Below are positions 44,801 to 56,726 of a stretch of 64,000 nucleotides of DNA, one piece after another. The notes below the pieces were generated by a model. The model ran no database searches and was not told the DNA's origin. It saw only the letters and a program-made list of their open reading frames with translations. Position 1 is the first letter of the stretch. Each line of letters begins with the position of its first letter. Origin of the DNA: Smittia aterrima (lineage: Eukaryota; Arthropoda; Insecta; Diptera; Chironomidae); assembly GCA_033063855.1 (NCBI GenBank), contig CP093831.1:22382001-22446000 (forward strand), in the 5' to 3' direction. Made by a program: the position numbers and the translations under genes.

Positions 44801-45747
44801 AAGTAACACAAGATCGACCTTTGAACTAGAAAAAATGAAAAGTGAAAATGAAAAATGAAAATGAAATGAATCACATGAAGAGCTTAAGTCAACTTAAACT
44901 TACCAAGAAAGTATTTTCTGGACATTCTTGAACGCATGTGCCGTTGTAACTGAGGTTCCGACAGATGATACAATCATTTGGATCAGTGGAGCATCCGAGG
45001 CATTCTGACGAGCAGCAAGTCCCATCACGCTCACAAATTCCGGAAATACAAGAATGATCACAAATCAATTGAGAATCTTCTTCGTTCCAACAGAAACGTG
45101 AATGTAAACACTTCGGGCAGTTATCATTGTTACTGTTCTGAGAAATATTTAAAAATGAATTTGCAGAATAAATAAAAATTATTTTACTACATACCATTGT
45201 AGGAAATTCGTTAGATATCTCTTGCCAGTTGATTGTATTGACGTAGCATAACTTTGGATTTTTATTAATGATTGCACCTCCAATGTATTTTAAGTTTGTC
45301 AATCCGATTTCTAACAAATCTTTGTTATTATAAATTTGTAACCCGAACTGACCTCTAATGACCATGAGTTTGGGGAATAAATATTTAAGTGAGTTCAGCT
45401 TATCAACTTTGGAGATAAGTAGACTACCGCGAATTTCACGTAAGTTTGGAAAACTGATATTGCTGATTTGAGTTAACGAATCTCTGCTCCTAATGACATT
45501 GAACTTAATCCAACCCTCAATTATCGTACAATCTTTTAGTTTTTCCACTTCACTTAAATGATCTTCCCAATATGTATTGATTAGAGAAATGTCTCCACAA
45601 ACTGGAATTTACAATAAATATTTTTCTTTTAATAAATTATGATAAAACTTTTACTTTTCCTTATTTACTTTTATCGTTGGTCGCTGAAGACAAAGAAATA
45701 ACGCCAACTGCAAACGATAAAATTATAAAATTCACTTTGAAATTCAT
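41886..45747 (-). CDS. Insulin-receptor-like receptor tyrosine kinase, copy B
   Basis: Seven exons, 45747-45669, 45601-45195, 45137-44904, 44825-44098, 44037-43860, 43809-42574 and 42518-41886, give 1164 aa. Exon lengths equal copy A except exon 5, which is 6 nt shorter. Domains match A: signal peptide MNFKVNFIILSFAVGV, L1, Cys-rich, L2, fibronectin-type region, TM and kinase with GSGQFGSV, VAIK, HRDLASRNC, DFGMTRDIYEADYY and MPVRWMAPE. The first 220 residues of the extracellular part are identical to A apart from one Lys/Arg change, while the kinase and juxtamembrane are closer to copy C (NKIGSGQFGSVYKG). No disruption is seen, and the gene is probably functional. Confidence 0.88.
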
Positions 45748-46025
45748 TTCGAATAGCGAAAGAAGTTTGTTTTGCCTCAAGGTTTCTTAATCAACTGACG
45801 ATGTAGGAAAGTATTCTGATCATTTCGCAGTACTTCGTTATCTTCATGCTCACAGTTCATTTCATTTCAATGAATAATGAATGATCTTCACAAATTTGAA
45901 TGTCAAGTAGAAATTTAGTGATTTCTGAATAAAATAAATATTAATTCGAAGCCTTCGAGTCGAAGGCAAATTCTTTTCATTATATCCATCAAATAATTTC
46001 TCATAATAATGATCGTCAACAACGA
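45748..46025. other. Upstream region of RTK B
   Basis: A near copy of the RTK A upstream flank, differing by small indels such as an extra GAAGCCTTCGAGTC near 45948. Confidence 0.45.
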
Positions 46026-46140
46026 AAAACAATAAATTCTCAACTACTTTCAATGATGATCCCACATTTGATGGAGGTCGCATCGAGGGTCTCTTTGTCG
46101 TCATTTTCTATTGAGCATTCCCGAATAAAAAGATTGTTTC
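46026..46140 (-). pseudogene. F-box/LRR gene fragment 2
   Basis: The same part of the F-box gene as at 39334-39455, with a few further changes and a 15-20-bp deletion at its edge. A relic. Confidence 0.7.
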
Positions 46141-46184
46141 CTTTTACTTTTGGAAGATTTTTTATCAAATTTATTAAAATAACT

Positions 46185-46420
46185 AGAGAGCACGGTGGAT
46201 GTCTCCGGCTTGCGGCCTAAGACACAACCACGCGATTCGCGACGGTCTCTACGCGACCTATACGAATTGTTGTTGAAAAGAGCACGGTGAATGTCTCCGG
46301 CCTGCGGCCTAAGACACAACCACGCGACCTATACGCTGGTTGAACTCCGACCCATTTATAACTATTTATAGCTATTATAACTATTTATAGCTATTATAAC
46401 TATTTATAGCTATTATAACA
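46185..46420. repeat. Short tandem repeats, second copy
   Basis: Two units with GCACGGTG(G/A)ATGTCTCCGGC and TGCGGCCTAAGACACAACCA, then three ACTATTTATAGCTATTATA units. Equivalent to 39500-39720 but with one more of the latter. Confidence 0.65.
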
Positions 46421-46549
46421 TGTGTATGGGAGGTACCAGAAGGGGAGGCGCTAGAGTGCTTATTTTCAATAGGGTTTCTCCGAGGAACAATACAAAGTTG
46501 TAAACCAAATTTGAGCGCGCTAGCTGCGTTGGTTCGAGAGTTATGGTGT

Positions 46550-47100
46550 TTACAGACATACGCACTTCATCATCCTCAAAAAATCCTACTGTAACATAAA
46601 TTAGTTGAATCGCAGTATGTCCGCTGAAGAGCTTTACCGTGTTATATCGGTGGGATCGGTTGATTGAATGAATGACAAAAGATCTTTCATGATCCGACAG
46701 TAAATTCCTTCGTAGAGAGTACGGAATCCAGCAGCGTTACCATAGCCTAGTCGATAGTAATAATGCAAGTCCTCGAAATATTCGAGAACCTGATGATTCG
46801 CTGGAGAAAAAGCTGCGCACATTGGCGACATTCCGTTGATATTCCAAATTTGTTCGTATCTACAAAGATTCATGAGAGTCGTGACTTCTGCGGATCGAAG
46901 TTGTTGAGCTCCGAGTTTAGCGCTGACTTGTGATAACATTTCTTGATATTCGGGGCCTTGAACGAAACCTTGTTGCTCGGCAAACACTTGAGAGACTTGA
47001 ACCAACTCTTGACAGTTGTCATGAGGCAACAATAGCAAGTCTGGGGTTTCAACATCGTCAAAGGCAACGTTCTCGAATTCATCGTAACCGAACGAAAAGC
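46550..47100 (-). pseudogene. MINPP-like phosphatase fragment 2
   Basis: The same middle part as fragment 1, but contiguous, so it shows the empty site for the 40334 element (CAAGTCTGGGG near 47035). A 9-bp deletion removes FHG after SAKLG. Both ends of the enzyme are missing. It is joined directly to a DNALI1 stub. Confidence 0.8.
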
Positions 47101-47137
47101 AAAAATTAGAGCAAGGTATATGAGAACGAATTTGATT

Positions 47138-47202
47138 CTTTCAAGAAGATTAAATCTCAACTTGAAGCTCAGCTCGAAGTAATCGTAGCAGCCAAGATCT
47201 GA
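47138..47202 (+). pseudogene. 3' stub of DNALI1 (joint 2)
   Basis: Last about 20 codons of p28 with the stop at 47200. The MINPP-DNALI1 junction is identical to the one at 41640-41680, so both arose by duplication of an already recombined unit. Confidence 0.85.
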
Positions 47203-49436
47203 AAGGTTTATCTTCCGCGTCAACTAAATTTTGTCTGTTATTGAAATTTGATTTTGATTTCTTATGATGAGACATTAAGGAATCGTTAAACAAGATGAAA
47301 TAATAAAATCATGAAATTCTTCAATTAAAAAATTAAAAATTGTTTAATCTTTAAGACAGTAAAATGCTTTTTCAGTAAAGTTTGCTGGAGCATCGCTAAG
47401 AAGCTCTTCGATAATTTCATTGAATGAGATTCGCTCTTCAGGAAGAAATCGCCAACATTTTTTCATGATTTCGTAAATTCTGTCAGAGCAATTTTCAACT
47501 GGTCTACTTTCAGTTCCACCATTTGAAATGAAATTAAACGCTTCAGGATTTGATTTTCCCTTGTACGGTTGTTCTGCGTAAGTTGCAATTTCCCACAAAA
47601 CTATTCCATAACTGAAAACGTCACTTTCAGAAGAGAATATTCCATCTTTCAAACTTTCTGGTGCCATCCAACGAACAGGCATCAAACCACTCGTTCGTTT
47701 TCGATAATAATCCGCCTCGTAAATATCTCTAGTCATTCCAAAGTCTCCGATCTTCACAGTCAAGTCATCAGAAACCATGCAATTCCGTGAAGCAAGATCT
47801 CGATGCACAAACTTTTTCTCTGCCAGATAAGCCATACCGTCAGCAATTTGAATTGCCATTTGAGACACAGAAGGAACAGTAGACCTCAATGGAGGTTGTG
47901 AGTAGTTGTCGCTTCGAGTCGAATGTGGTCTGTTCTTCCTTAAAAGTGTTTTGAGGTCGCCATTCGTCATGAGCTCCTGTTAAGACGTTTTTCCATTAAA
48001 ATAATTAATTACATTTGATCTTGAACTTAAACTTACCATAACAACAAAATAAGGTTTCGATTTACTGACGATTCCCAAAAGTTTGATGACGTGAAACGTT
48101 TTGAAATTCTTCATGATTGCTGCTTCTTTCAAAAAGTTCATCGAATCTTCCAACGAAGTTTCTTTGTTTACAGTTTTTATCGCTACATCCAACTCTTTCT
48201 CTTCATGATTTCTCAAAATTCCCTTGTAGACTGAACCGAATTGTCCGCTTCCAATTTTGTTCAATATTTCAATGTCATTCCTTTCAAGTTCAAAACCAAG
48301 ACTGAATTTCAATTGAGATTTTAAAGGGTCATCGATCTGCTGAATGGAGGAAGACGACGGCAACGATTGATTTCTAGAATAAGAAAGTTCGAAGCCAGCA
48401 TCGGGTTTGCTCACTGAGTTTTCCATTTTTCTTTTCGACGATCGAAATCGTTTAATTTGAATGATGAGCAGAAATACAGGAACAAGCAGAATCAAAGCAA
48501 GAGATGAGATTATCCAATAACTCAAATAACTTGATTTGATCTCAATAAAAACTTGATCACTTGGTATTCCATATCCAGCTAAAGATCGAACCACTACAGT
48601 TAATGAGTAATTTCCTGGCAAAAGATTCTCAATTAGTTTCTTGTTTCCTTCTTCTTCAAATTGCTTGTAATTGATGCAAAGAGTTTTCATCTGGTTTGAG
48701 CCAACAATCCCAAAGTAAACGGAAAAAGTCAGAACAAGCCCATTAGGACGACTTGGACTGTTCCACTTCAACTCAATTGCATTGCTGTTAACAACTTTTC
48801 CAGTTAAGTTTTCGATTTGATCAGCTTCGTCATCCGCACTTGTTTGAATCGAGAATATTTCCACCTTCGAACAATCTAATTCTTGAATTTTATAACAAGC
48901 TCTGATAGACACGAAATATTCCGAGTAATGTTCGACATTATCGAAAGTGTGTCTCGTTGCCGTTCCTTCCAAATCTTTGTAGATGAATTCTCGGCCTAAC
49001 GAAACTTTGCTAATTTCCTCGTTTAAAAGCTCTTTCTTAAACAGTTTCTTGATGTCACTTCTTATTCTGTCGATGACTGCAATGTTTAAGTTTCCTGATT
49101 TTTGATTTCCATCTAAAATTTGATCTTCAGTCGCGTTGTTATTTGGCGAAGTGCAATAGTTTCGGTCTTTGTAAAATTCATAATTTGGCTGAATGCGAAA
49201 AATTTTTAGTTGTAATCGAAAAATTCGATCTAAACTATGGGACTTGACAAGTCACACACCCTAAAAGTCACACACCTTCTATAGATTTTTTATAGAAATT
49301 CTATAGAAAATCCAGCTGACATATAGAATTTATGTAGGAAATATATAGAAAATAAATATGTGATTTGGGAACTATTAAATTTTAATTAAAAATTAATAGA
49401 TTTTTAATAGGTAATCCATAGAAAACGTTACGTCAA

Positions 49437-49747
49437 AAATATAGGAAAAATATTAAAAACTTATGGAAATTCTATTGGTTTTAAGCAATGGCTATGGATT
49501 TTAAATAGGAAATACATAGAAAACGTTACGTTTCTTACGTCAGAAATATAGAAAAAACATTAAAAATTCATGGAAAATCTATTTGTTTTAATGAATGATC
49601 ATGGACTTTCCATGAATTTTTAATGTTTTTTCTATATTTCTGACGTAAGAAACGTAACGTTTTCTATGGATTTCCTATTTAAAATCCATAGCCATTGCTT
49701 AAAACCAATAGAATTTCCATAAGTTTTTAATATTTTTCCTATATTTC
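49437..49747. repeat. Long hairpin inside the composite element
   Basis: Two arms of about 140 bp (49437-49577 and 49605-49747) are near-perfect inverted copies: TTACGTCAGAAATATAGAAA on the left and TTTCTATATTTCTGACGTAA on the right, around a 28-bp loop. A transcript would fold into a long dsRNA stem. Confidence 0.8.
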
Positions 49748-49818
49748 ATTTAGATATGAAACCTAATTAAATTTTTTAAAAAACGATTGGTTGGTATGAC
49801 TTTATGATTTGAAGTGTT

Positions 49819-50053
49819 TAGGGTTTTTTTATCCGAAGGATGGCACCAATGTTAAGGTACAAAAACAATTTAAATTTCCATAACGCATTATCGGTGAGCT
49901 CATAGTGAAACTTCTTTCTCTTTGGAGTAAGAGCATTGAGTTCTTCACAAAAAGTGTTCAGTTATTTGAGTTGAGCGAAAGAATCTTAGAACTGACCAGT
50001 ATGCCCATTAAAGTCCCACCCCCGGTAGCCAGTCTAACGGATAAAAAACCCTA
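49819..50053. mobile_element. TA-flanked MITE, short family member
   Basis: GGGTTTTTTTATCC at 49821 and GGATAAAAAACCC ending at 50051, with TA on both sides. The termini and some inner words (GAGCTCA, GTGAAACTTCTTTC) match the intron element at 37397-38181, so it is a shorter relative in the reverse orientation. Confidence 0.75.
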
Positions 50054-50519
50054 AAGTAAGTACTTTTCGTTTTTGAAGTATGTTAAGTTTAAATAAAAAA
50101 AAAACTGACGTTTATGAACGACGAGTAGATTTCGCAAGAATCCCATAAAATCCCGGAAGTAGGGTAGACGATGCAGAGTAAAACTATAGTTGCATTTAGT
50201 ATAAGAATCGCTGACATCAATAGAAAGTGCAAGCTAATCCAAGGCCATACATAATTTATTTCAGTTTGATTAACTGTGATATGTTCATAAGTGATTTTCA
50301 ATACTATGAAACGCGTACACGGATTTTAGAGCTGATAAAATCTTATGCACCTCTTGCCAGTCCTAGTTATGCTGATTTGAAGCTTAAATTTTAAAGTCGA
50401 AAGAATTTTGAATTGCTTTCCAAGTTTCATAGCTCCGAAGTAATTGTTTTTTCTAATTATTTTCTATAGAAAATCTATTTTTTTCAAACAGAAATTCTAT
50501 TAATTTTCTATGTATTTTC

Positions 50520-51127
50520 CAGTGTGGATGGGCCTGGTGCCAAATGTGCCGAAACAGGCCCATATTCGGTCTTTTCAAGCCGGTGAGCCGATACCAAAAG
50601 GCCCACGACTCAAAAGGTGCCGACCGTGGCCCAGGCTCACAAAGGCGACTTCGAGGTGACCGTTGTTAGGACCCGATTGCCCAAAGAGGCCACAACTCAA
50701 AGTGCCGACCGTGGCTGACAGGCTCCACTGAATTCCGGCTTTACGTCTGGCAGCCCATCCACATAGCAAATGTTTTTTAAATTAAAAATTATTAATTTTT
50801 GTTGAGCGCATCAATTAAAAAAAAATTGAAGGAAAAAATTTAAAAACATTTGCTATGTGGATGGGCCGCCCCGGGGCCGTGGGCCTTTGGTGGGCCTGGG
50901 CCCACGGTCGGCACCTGAGTCGTGGGCCCTGAGTCGTGGGCCTTTGGTGGGCCTCGGCCCACGGTCGGCCCCTGAGTCGTGGGCCTTTGGTGGGCCTGGG
51001 CCCACGGTCGGCACCTGAGTCGTGGGCCTTTGGTGGGCCTGGGCCCACGGTCGGCACCTGAGTCGTGGGCCTTTGGTGGGCCTCGGCCCCCGAAAAGACC
51101 TTTAGAATGGGCGGCCCATCCACACTG
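50520..51127. mobile_element. GC-rich foldback element with hAT-like ends, copy 1
   Basis: CAGTGTGGATGGGC at 50520 and GCCCATCCACACTG ending at 51127 are perfect inverted termini, flanked by the 8-bp repeat GTATTTTC (50512-50519 and 51128-51135). CAGTG-like ends plus 8-bp duplications are hAT hallmarks. Each half is GC-rich; the right half holds about five tandem copies of GGGCCTTTGGTGGGCCT with GGGCCCACGGTCGGC. An AT-rich spacer (50766-50852) has secondary ends CTATGTGGATGGGC. No transposase. Confidence 0.85.
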
Positions 51128-53502
51128 GTATTTTCTATATAAAACGTAACGACGTAGAACTTTGACGTAACGGGTTTCAATTAAAAATCCATAGAAAATC
51201 TATATGGTTTCTATAAAAAATCTATAAATTTTCTATAGAAAACCCGTAATTTTTTTTAAAAAAGGTGGTTAGTCACACACCTTTGACAATTTTAGTTTTT
51301 TTATAGAAAATCTATAGATATTCTATTCAGCAAATTTCTATTAAAATTTAATAGTAAATAAATAGAAAATAAATAGAAAATCTATAGAAAACAAATAGAT
51401 TTTTAATAGAAAATAGAAAAAACATAGGAAATACATAGAAAATAAATGGATTTTTTAATCTATATATTTCCTATTGATTTTCTATGTTTTTTCTATAAAT
51501 TTTCTATAGATTTCCAAGGGTGTGTGACTTGTATAGATCCTAAACTATCAGACGGTGCAAACCACAAATTATTCCAATGAAATGTCTGTTGAGTAAAATT
51601 TTGTAAAACTGAGAAAAATGAATAAAACTACTTACCATACTAAAAGAAGTCACTGAAGTTTTCGTCATTCCGACATTAGTATTTAAAGTATGAAATCTTT
51701 TTGGTGTTCCAATGCGATCAAGCGAATTTCCATCAAACATTTGATAAACGTAGTCTTTGTCTGCTTCGAGAGCATAAATTTTGTGTACGCCAGGAGAGTC
51801 TTCTTTGATCGGTCTGAGAAATGAACAATTTACATCAATTTGAAATTTTCAGATTAGTTTTAGGAAAATTTACTTAGCTTTTGTCAAACAAAAACTTCCC
51901 ACGATTTCGTAATATTCGTCGCTTTTCCAAATTGCGTACTTCAAATTATTTGGAAGTGACTTCGTCGAATTCCATTTTATCTCAGCAGCGTAAGTTGTCG
52001 CTTTGATTTCCAGTTCGATTGGAACATTTTCGCAATCTTCTGCTAAACATAACTTTGGATTTCCTTCGAGTTTTGTCTCGCCTCGATCGAGTTTAACATT
52101 TTGACCAGGTAGCCAAAGGTTTCTAAGATTCTCATTATTCTCCAAAATCAAGGAATATTTGTCAGACACTAACTCGATGCCACGAATTTTTTTGAGATTC
52201 GATAAAAACCCCAAATTTCTTATATTTGTTGTTCCAGTAATTTTCAGATATTTATAAATTTCTTCGGCAGCTAACGTCTTCCTAAGTTTTCTTAATAAAT
52301 TTTTATCTTCACAAACATCGATCGAAAGATTAATTTCCACAAAGCCTGTAATTATTTCACAATATCTGTCTTCTAAATTCGAAAAAATTGAAGTATCGTT
52401 TATAATTATATCGCCGTTACAAACGTTCTCCCTAATTTCGACACAAGTGAAGTTTGATTCACTAAACTTCATCATAGTGGAACCGCTTGAACATTCATTT
52501 GTGCATTCTCCATTGAAGATTTGCATTCTCGTCTCATACTCTTTAAGCATCGAATTTTTAGCTTTGCATTCTTTTGAAGTAACGCAAGATCGACCTTTGA
52601 ACTATTGAAATTGAAAAGTGATCACATGAAGAGCTTAAGTCAACTTAAACTTACCAAATAAGTATTTTCAGGACAATCTTCAACGCAAGTGCCGTTGTAA
52701 CTGAGGTTTCGACAGATGATGCAATCATCTGGATCAGTGGTGCATCCTCCGAGGCATTCCGATGAGCAGCAAGTTCCATCGCGCTCACAAATTCCGGAAA
52801 TGCAAGAGGGATCACAAATCAATTGAGAATCTTCTTCGTTCCAACAGAAACGTGAATGTAAACACTTTGGGCAGTTATCATTGTTACGCAACTGAGAAAT
52901 ATTTAAAAATGATTTTGCAGAATCAATAAAAATTATTTCACTACTTACTAATAAAGGAAATTCGTTAGATATCTCTTTCCAGTTGATTGTATCGACGAAG
53001 CATAACTTTGGATTTTCATGAATGATAGCACCTCCAATGTGTTTTAAGTTTGACAATCCGATTTCTAATAAATCAATGTTGTTAGCAATTTGTAAAGCAA
53101 ACTGACCTCTGATGACCGTTAGTTTGGGGAATAAATATTTAAGTGAAGTCAGCTTATCAGCTCCGGTGATAAGTAGAATACCGCGAATTTCACGTAAGTT
53201 AGGAAAACTGATATTGCTGATCTGAGTTAACGAATCTCTGCTCTCGATATTATTCAACTCAATCGAACCATCAACTATTGTACAATCTTTTAGTTTTTCC
53301 AGTTCACCTAAATGATCTTCCCAATATGTATTGATTAAAGAAATATCTCCACAAACTGGAATTTACAAAAAAATATTCTTCTTTCAATAAATTATAATAA
53401 AACTTTTATTTCTCATGATTTACTTTTATTGTTGGTCGATGAAGACAAAGAAATAACGCCAACTGCTAATGATAAAGTTACTAAATTCACTTTAAAACTC
53501 AT

Positions 53503-54090
53503 TTCGATTAAAGAAAGAAATTTGTTTTGACTCAAGGTTTCTTAATCAACTGACGATGTAGCAAAATATTCTGATCATTTCGCAGTACTTCGTTATCTTC
53601 ATGCTCACAGTTCACTTCATTTCAATGATCTACGCAAATTTGAGTCTCAAAAAGAAATTTTGTGATTTCTGAATAAAGTAAACATTCAAGGACAAACCAT
53701 TTCATTAAAATCATAATGATCAGCAATAAATCTTTACTTCGTGCAGTTCAAGAAAAAAATTGATTGGGTCAATTGAAAGCAGGCGATGAACTCTTAAGTA
53801 ACTCAGTCGAGTGACAAAAAAGTCGTTCGGATGCGTTGATTTTATAATCAATTGACAAAAATGGGATCTTTCAATAAACGACTTTCGACTTACTTAAACT
53901 TTTTATTTCTTGATGTTTAGCTACTAAGACAAGGTACTTTATTTGTTTTTAATGAAGCCTAGAATTGTTACCACGGTTACGAATTCAAATTTTAAATTCA
54001 AAATCATAAATCTATTTTGTTTTCATTAAATTTCAGCTTTTATGGAACTTTTCTGCTTTAAAATTATGAAATTTTAAATTAGGCTTAAAA
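53503..54090. other. Upstream region of RTK C and 3' flank of MATH-BTB gene
   Basis: The first about 130 bp resembles the upstream flanks of A and B. The remainder is AT-rich with no recognisable gene. Confidence 0.45.
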
Positions 54091-56153
54091 TCAAAAGTTC
54101 TCATTTTTTTTGATCGTTTGCAAGTAGTTGTGATACTCGTTGTGCTTTGCAATGAGTGTGTTGAAATCATCCGGTGCTAAAGGTTCGTCATTCAGCAAGG
54201 AATTGATTTTCAAGACATCGCTAAAAAGAGAAATTCGTGAAGGATTTGGTTTTTCTTCATAGTACAACTTACCGAATGACTATTTGCCAAGCCTTCATCT
54301 TTAACTTTGGTGTTACATGGTTCTCACAAGTCCATTTGTACCAGCGTACAGCGTTTTCAACGCTCAATTGAGCAAGAATTTCGTTTTCGCATTCATGTTT
54401 AAGTTCAGGTATACCGAAGATAATAGCAGCATTGAATACCTTTTCAACATTTTCTGACAAATAGTCTGGAAATTCTTGTCCATAAACGAAGCTTTTGAGA
54501 AATTTGAATGTTTCTGCTTCCATTGACTCGATTTTGGACAACTTTTGACCATTTGCAATATTCTCGAAGTTATGACATGCTGCTACCATGACGCATCGAT
54601 TGATGTGGAATTTTTTATTACCGACTTCAAGAACAAAGTCAGAATAGACGACGTCATCGCTAACTTTCGGAAAATGGTTCGGGTATGTCCTCTTGATGTA
54701 TGGTAGGCGACATCTGAATAAGCAAAGCTCCAAGGAAATTGAAAACATATTTTCACCATCATGAATTGCAAATGGAAAGAATGGAGTTCTGTATTTCTGA
54801 GTGCCTTGTTCTAACTTTTCCGGTTTTGAATCAATTTTTGAATCCTTCCAGTGAGCTGATGCAATGTATGAGAAGTTTTCCAAATCAAGCCGTGCCGATG
54901 TTTCAAGAATTTCAAGATCAACCAAAATTTGTAAAGTGTATTCGCCATTTGCAGATTTGCTTACACAAGCTGTTGCATACCTATTAAAAATAAAAACAAT
55001 TGCGATTGAAAGCAAAGTGAAATCGTGATACAAGAAAATCTTCAACGTTATAATGAAAACAATATTACGTTATATTTTTAACCTACGACTCTTTCTATCA
55101 ATGAAAATGAAAACAAAGAGTTTTTCTATTTCATCGAAATCCAACGTGATGAAGATAATTGTATAAATACGTTTGCCAAGACAAACTTTTAAGTCAAGTG
55201 AAAACAAAAAAATAATATTTACAATAAGAAGTGGAAAATTGTTTTGAAACTTTCAAAAATGTGACTAGTTAAATATTTTTTCCTTTTCAGGAAACAATTT
55301 CAACAAGAGATACGAAAAAATTAATGGTTTGGCGCTATTAATGATCATTACTATTTAACTGCGTTTTGATTGAAGGGTCGCCTTTAATTTTTACCTCGAT
55401 TCTTCTTCTTCTTGCTCACGGCCAACAAACGCCATAAAATTCGTCGCTCTTAATCTTTTTCAAGCAAATCTGTTTGTTCACCTTCGTCACTTTCAAGCTG
55501 GATACTCGATTCTGTACAAAAACTTACTAAATGGAAATGCTGATCATAAATCACCCGCACAAAGAATCTTCATCGAAAAAAAATGTATTCTATTTACTCA
55601 TATCTAGACGGGAACATTGCTTTATCTTAAACAAAGGAAAACGAGCAGAGTCGATAATAACAACTTTTAAATCATTTTCATCGAAAGACTTTTAGGAAAC
55701 GACTGACAGTCCAATTTTTAATTAGAAAGTTATTTTATAGTTTGTCGCCTTAGCTGATAGACCAGCTTTTAAATCCGCAATTGTCTTTCATCTAATGATT
55801 AGATTCTAATCTACTTAACCTTTCTGACATTGACAAGCGTGGGAATGAACATTTCATTGTTTAAGAACAACACCGCTCTGAGATCGCAATTTGCATGTAG
55901 TTTCGCATTAATATCAAGATACTTTTCGTTGACAATCAAAATTAATTTACGTTTAGTTGAATTAGTTTTGAGGATTCAAAGAAAGGGATAGAATAATTGC
56001 TTACCACTCAGCTCCAACGAAACTTAATTTTCTTTTTCTTGTAACCAGGTTTTCTTGTATTTTTTTTGGGTTCTCGATCAGCCAAGTAAAGTAAGAAGAC
56101 TCGGTAATTTCCAGTCGTGAATCTACTTCAATTTCATGTCCAATAGCACTCAT
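54091..56153 (-). CDS. MATH-BTB (speckle-type POZ-like) protein
   Basis: Three exons, 56153-56005, 54980-54273 and 54220-54091, with a 1-kb first intron, give 328 aa. Exon 1 starts MSAIGHEIEVDSRLEITESS and includes YFTWLIEN, typical of a MATH domain start. Splicing yields GAEWYATACVSKSANGEY, continuing the MATH fold. The BTB domain is at about 163-265 (SDFVLEVGNKKFHINRCVMV, then FLKSFVYG and IPELKHECEN), followed by a C-terminal helix pair. MATH-BTB proteins are adaptors for Cullin-3 ubiquitin ligases: MATH binds substrate, BTB binds Cul3. The ORF beginning at 55045 uses intron sequence; the upstream exon model restores the MATH start and is preferred. Confidence 0.85.
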
Positions 56154-56726
56154 CTTTCAATATTTCAGTTCACTAGTTTTGTTCTTACAGCACAGAGAAT
56201 TTGAGTTCATTGAACGCGGTTCTTTCTATAGAAGAAAAGGACAAAAGATGAAGTGAGACGGAGATAACGATTTAGGGCTATAAGTCCTGTTTGAATTAAA
56301 CGGTCAAATTTTCGCTTTCCAGATTCGTTATCTACATTAATTTTTTGGTATGGGGAAAGCGTTTAATTCAACCCTAGAGCCTTGTCTCTACCTTCTAGAT
56401 CATGTTTCACATGCAAAGCTTCCCAAACTACAAGTTGATTAAAACCTTCTGCTGAAAATTTAACGAAAGGATTAAAGAATTGCTTTTCATTGATATCCAT
56501 TCAATCAAGAATATCTCACTCATCAGTTAACAGCTTCGTGATATATTGTTTAATATATTACGAGATCACTAATAACTTTACGTCAAGAGAAATTGTCAAA
56601 TTGATAATCTCCAAGTTAAATTCTTGGATCGAAGAAGTTAAAGTCGTAGAGAAAGATTGAGTAGATTGATAGTTTATCGAAATAAATTTTATTTTTCTAA
56701 TAACTAAACTTGATTCTCGTAGGAAG
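56154..56726. other. Intergenic region
   Basis: The MATH-BTB promoter and the 3' flank of the F-box gene. No gene is seen; the minus ORF at 56558-56740 is without motif. Confidence 0.4.

Larger units (their letters stand above)
49239..51540. mobile_element. 2.3-kb composite foldback transposon in RTK C exon 6
   Basis: The 8-bp TAAACTAT flanks the element at 49231-49238 and 51541-51548. Its ends are inverted: the left has ACAAGTCACACACCC within the first 24 bp, and the right ends with GGGTGTGTGACTTGT plus 9 bp. The interior is AT-rich and built of many TATAGAAAATCTATAGA-like words, with two other elements nested in it (49819-50053, 50520-51127). No transposase is found. An 8-bp duplication suggests hAT, but the termini are not CAGTG-type. 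Confidence 0.75.
47344..53502 (-). pseudogene. Insulin-receptor-like RTK, copy C, interrupted in exon 6
   Basis: Exons 53502-53424, 53355-52949, 52891-52655, 52601-51874, 51813-51636, 51585-51549 (exon 6, first part), then a 2.3-kb insertion with its 8-bp duplicate, 49238-48037 (exon 6, rest) and 47976-47344. All exons are open, and exon 6 would be 413 codons with one duplicate removed, so the insertion is the only visible lesion. Exon 3 has one extra codon (ECLGGC). The kinase motifs are intact. As it stands the insert brings many stops, so the full receptor cannot be made unless the insert is spliced out. A secreted ectodomain ending in the insert is possible. Confidence 0.8.

Noticed and set aside
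54981..55045. MKIFLYHDFTLLSIAIVFIFN as a signal peptide of the BTB protein
   Set aside because: It lies in an intron: a TTTTTAATAG acceptor ends it, and joining to the exon at 56005-56153 restores a MATH domain.
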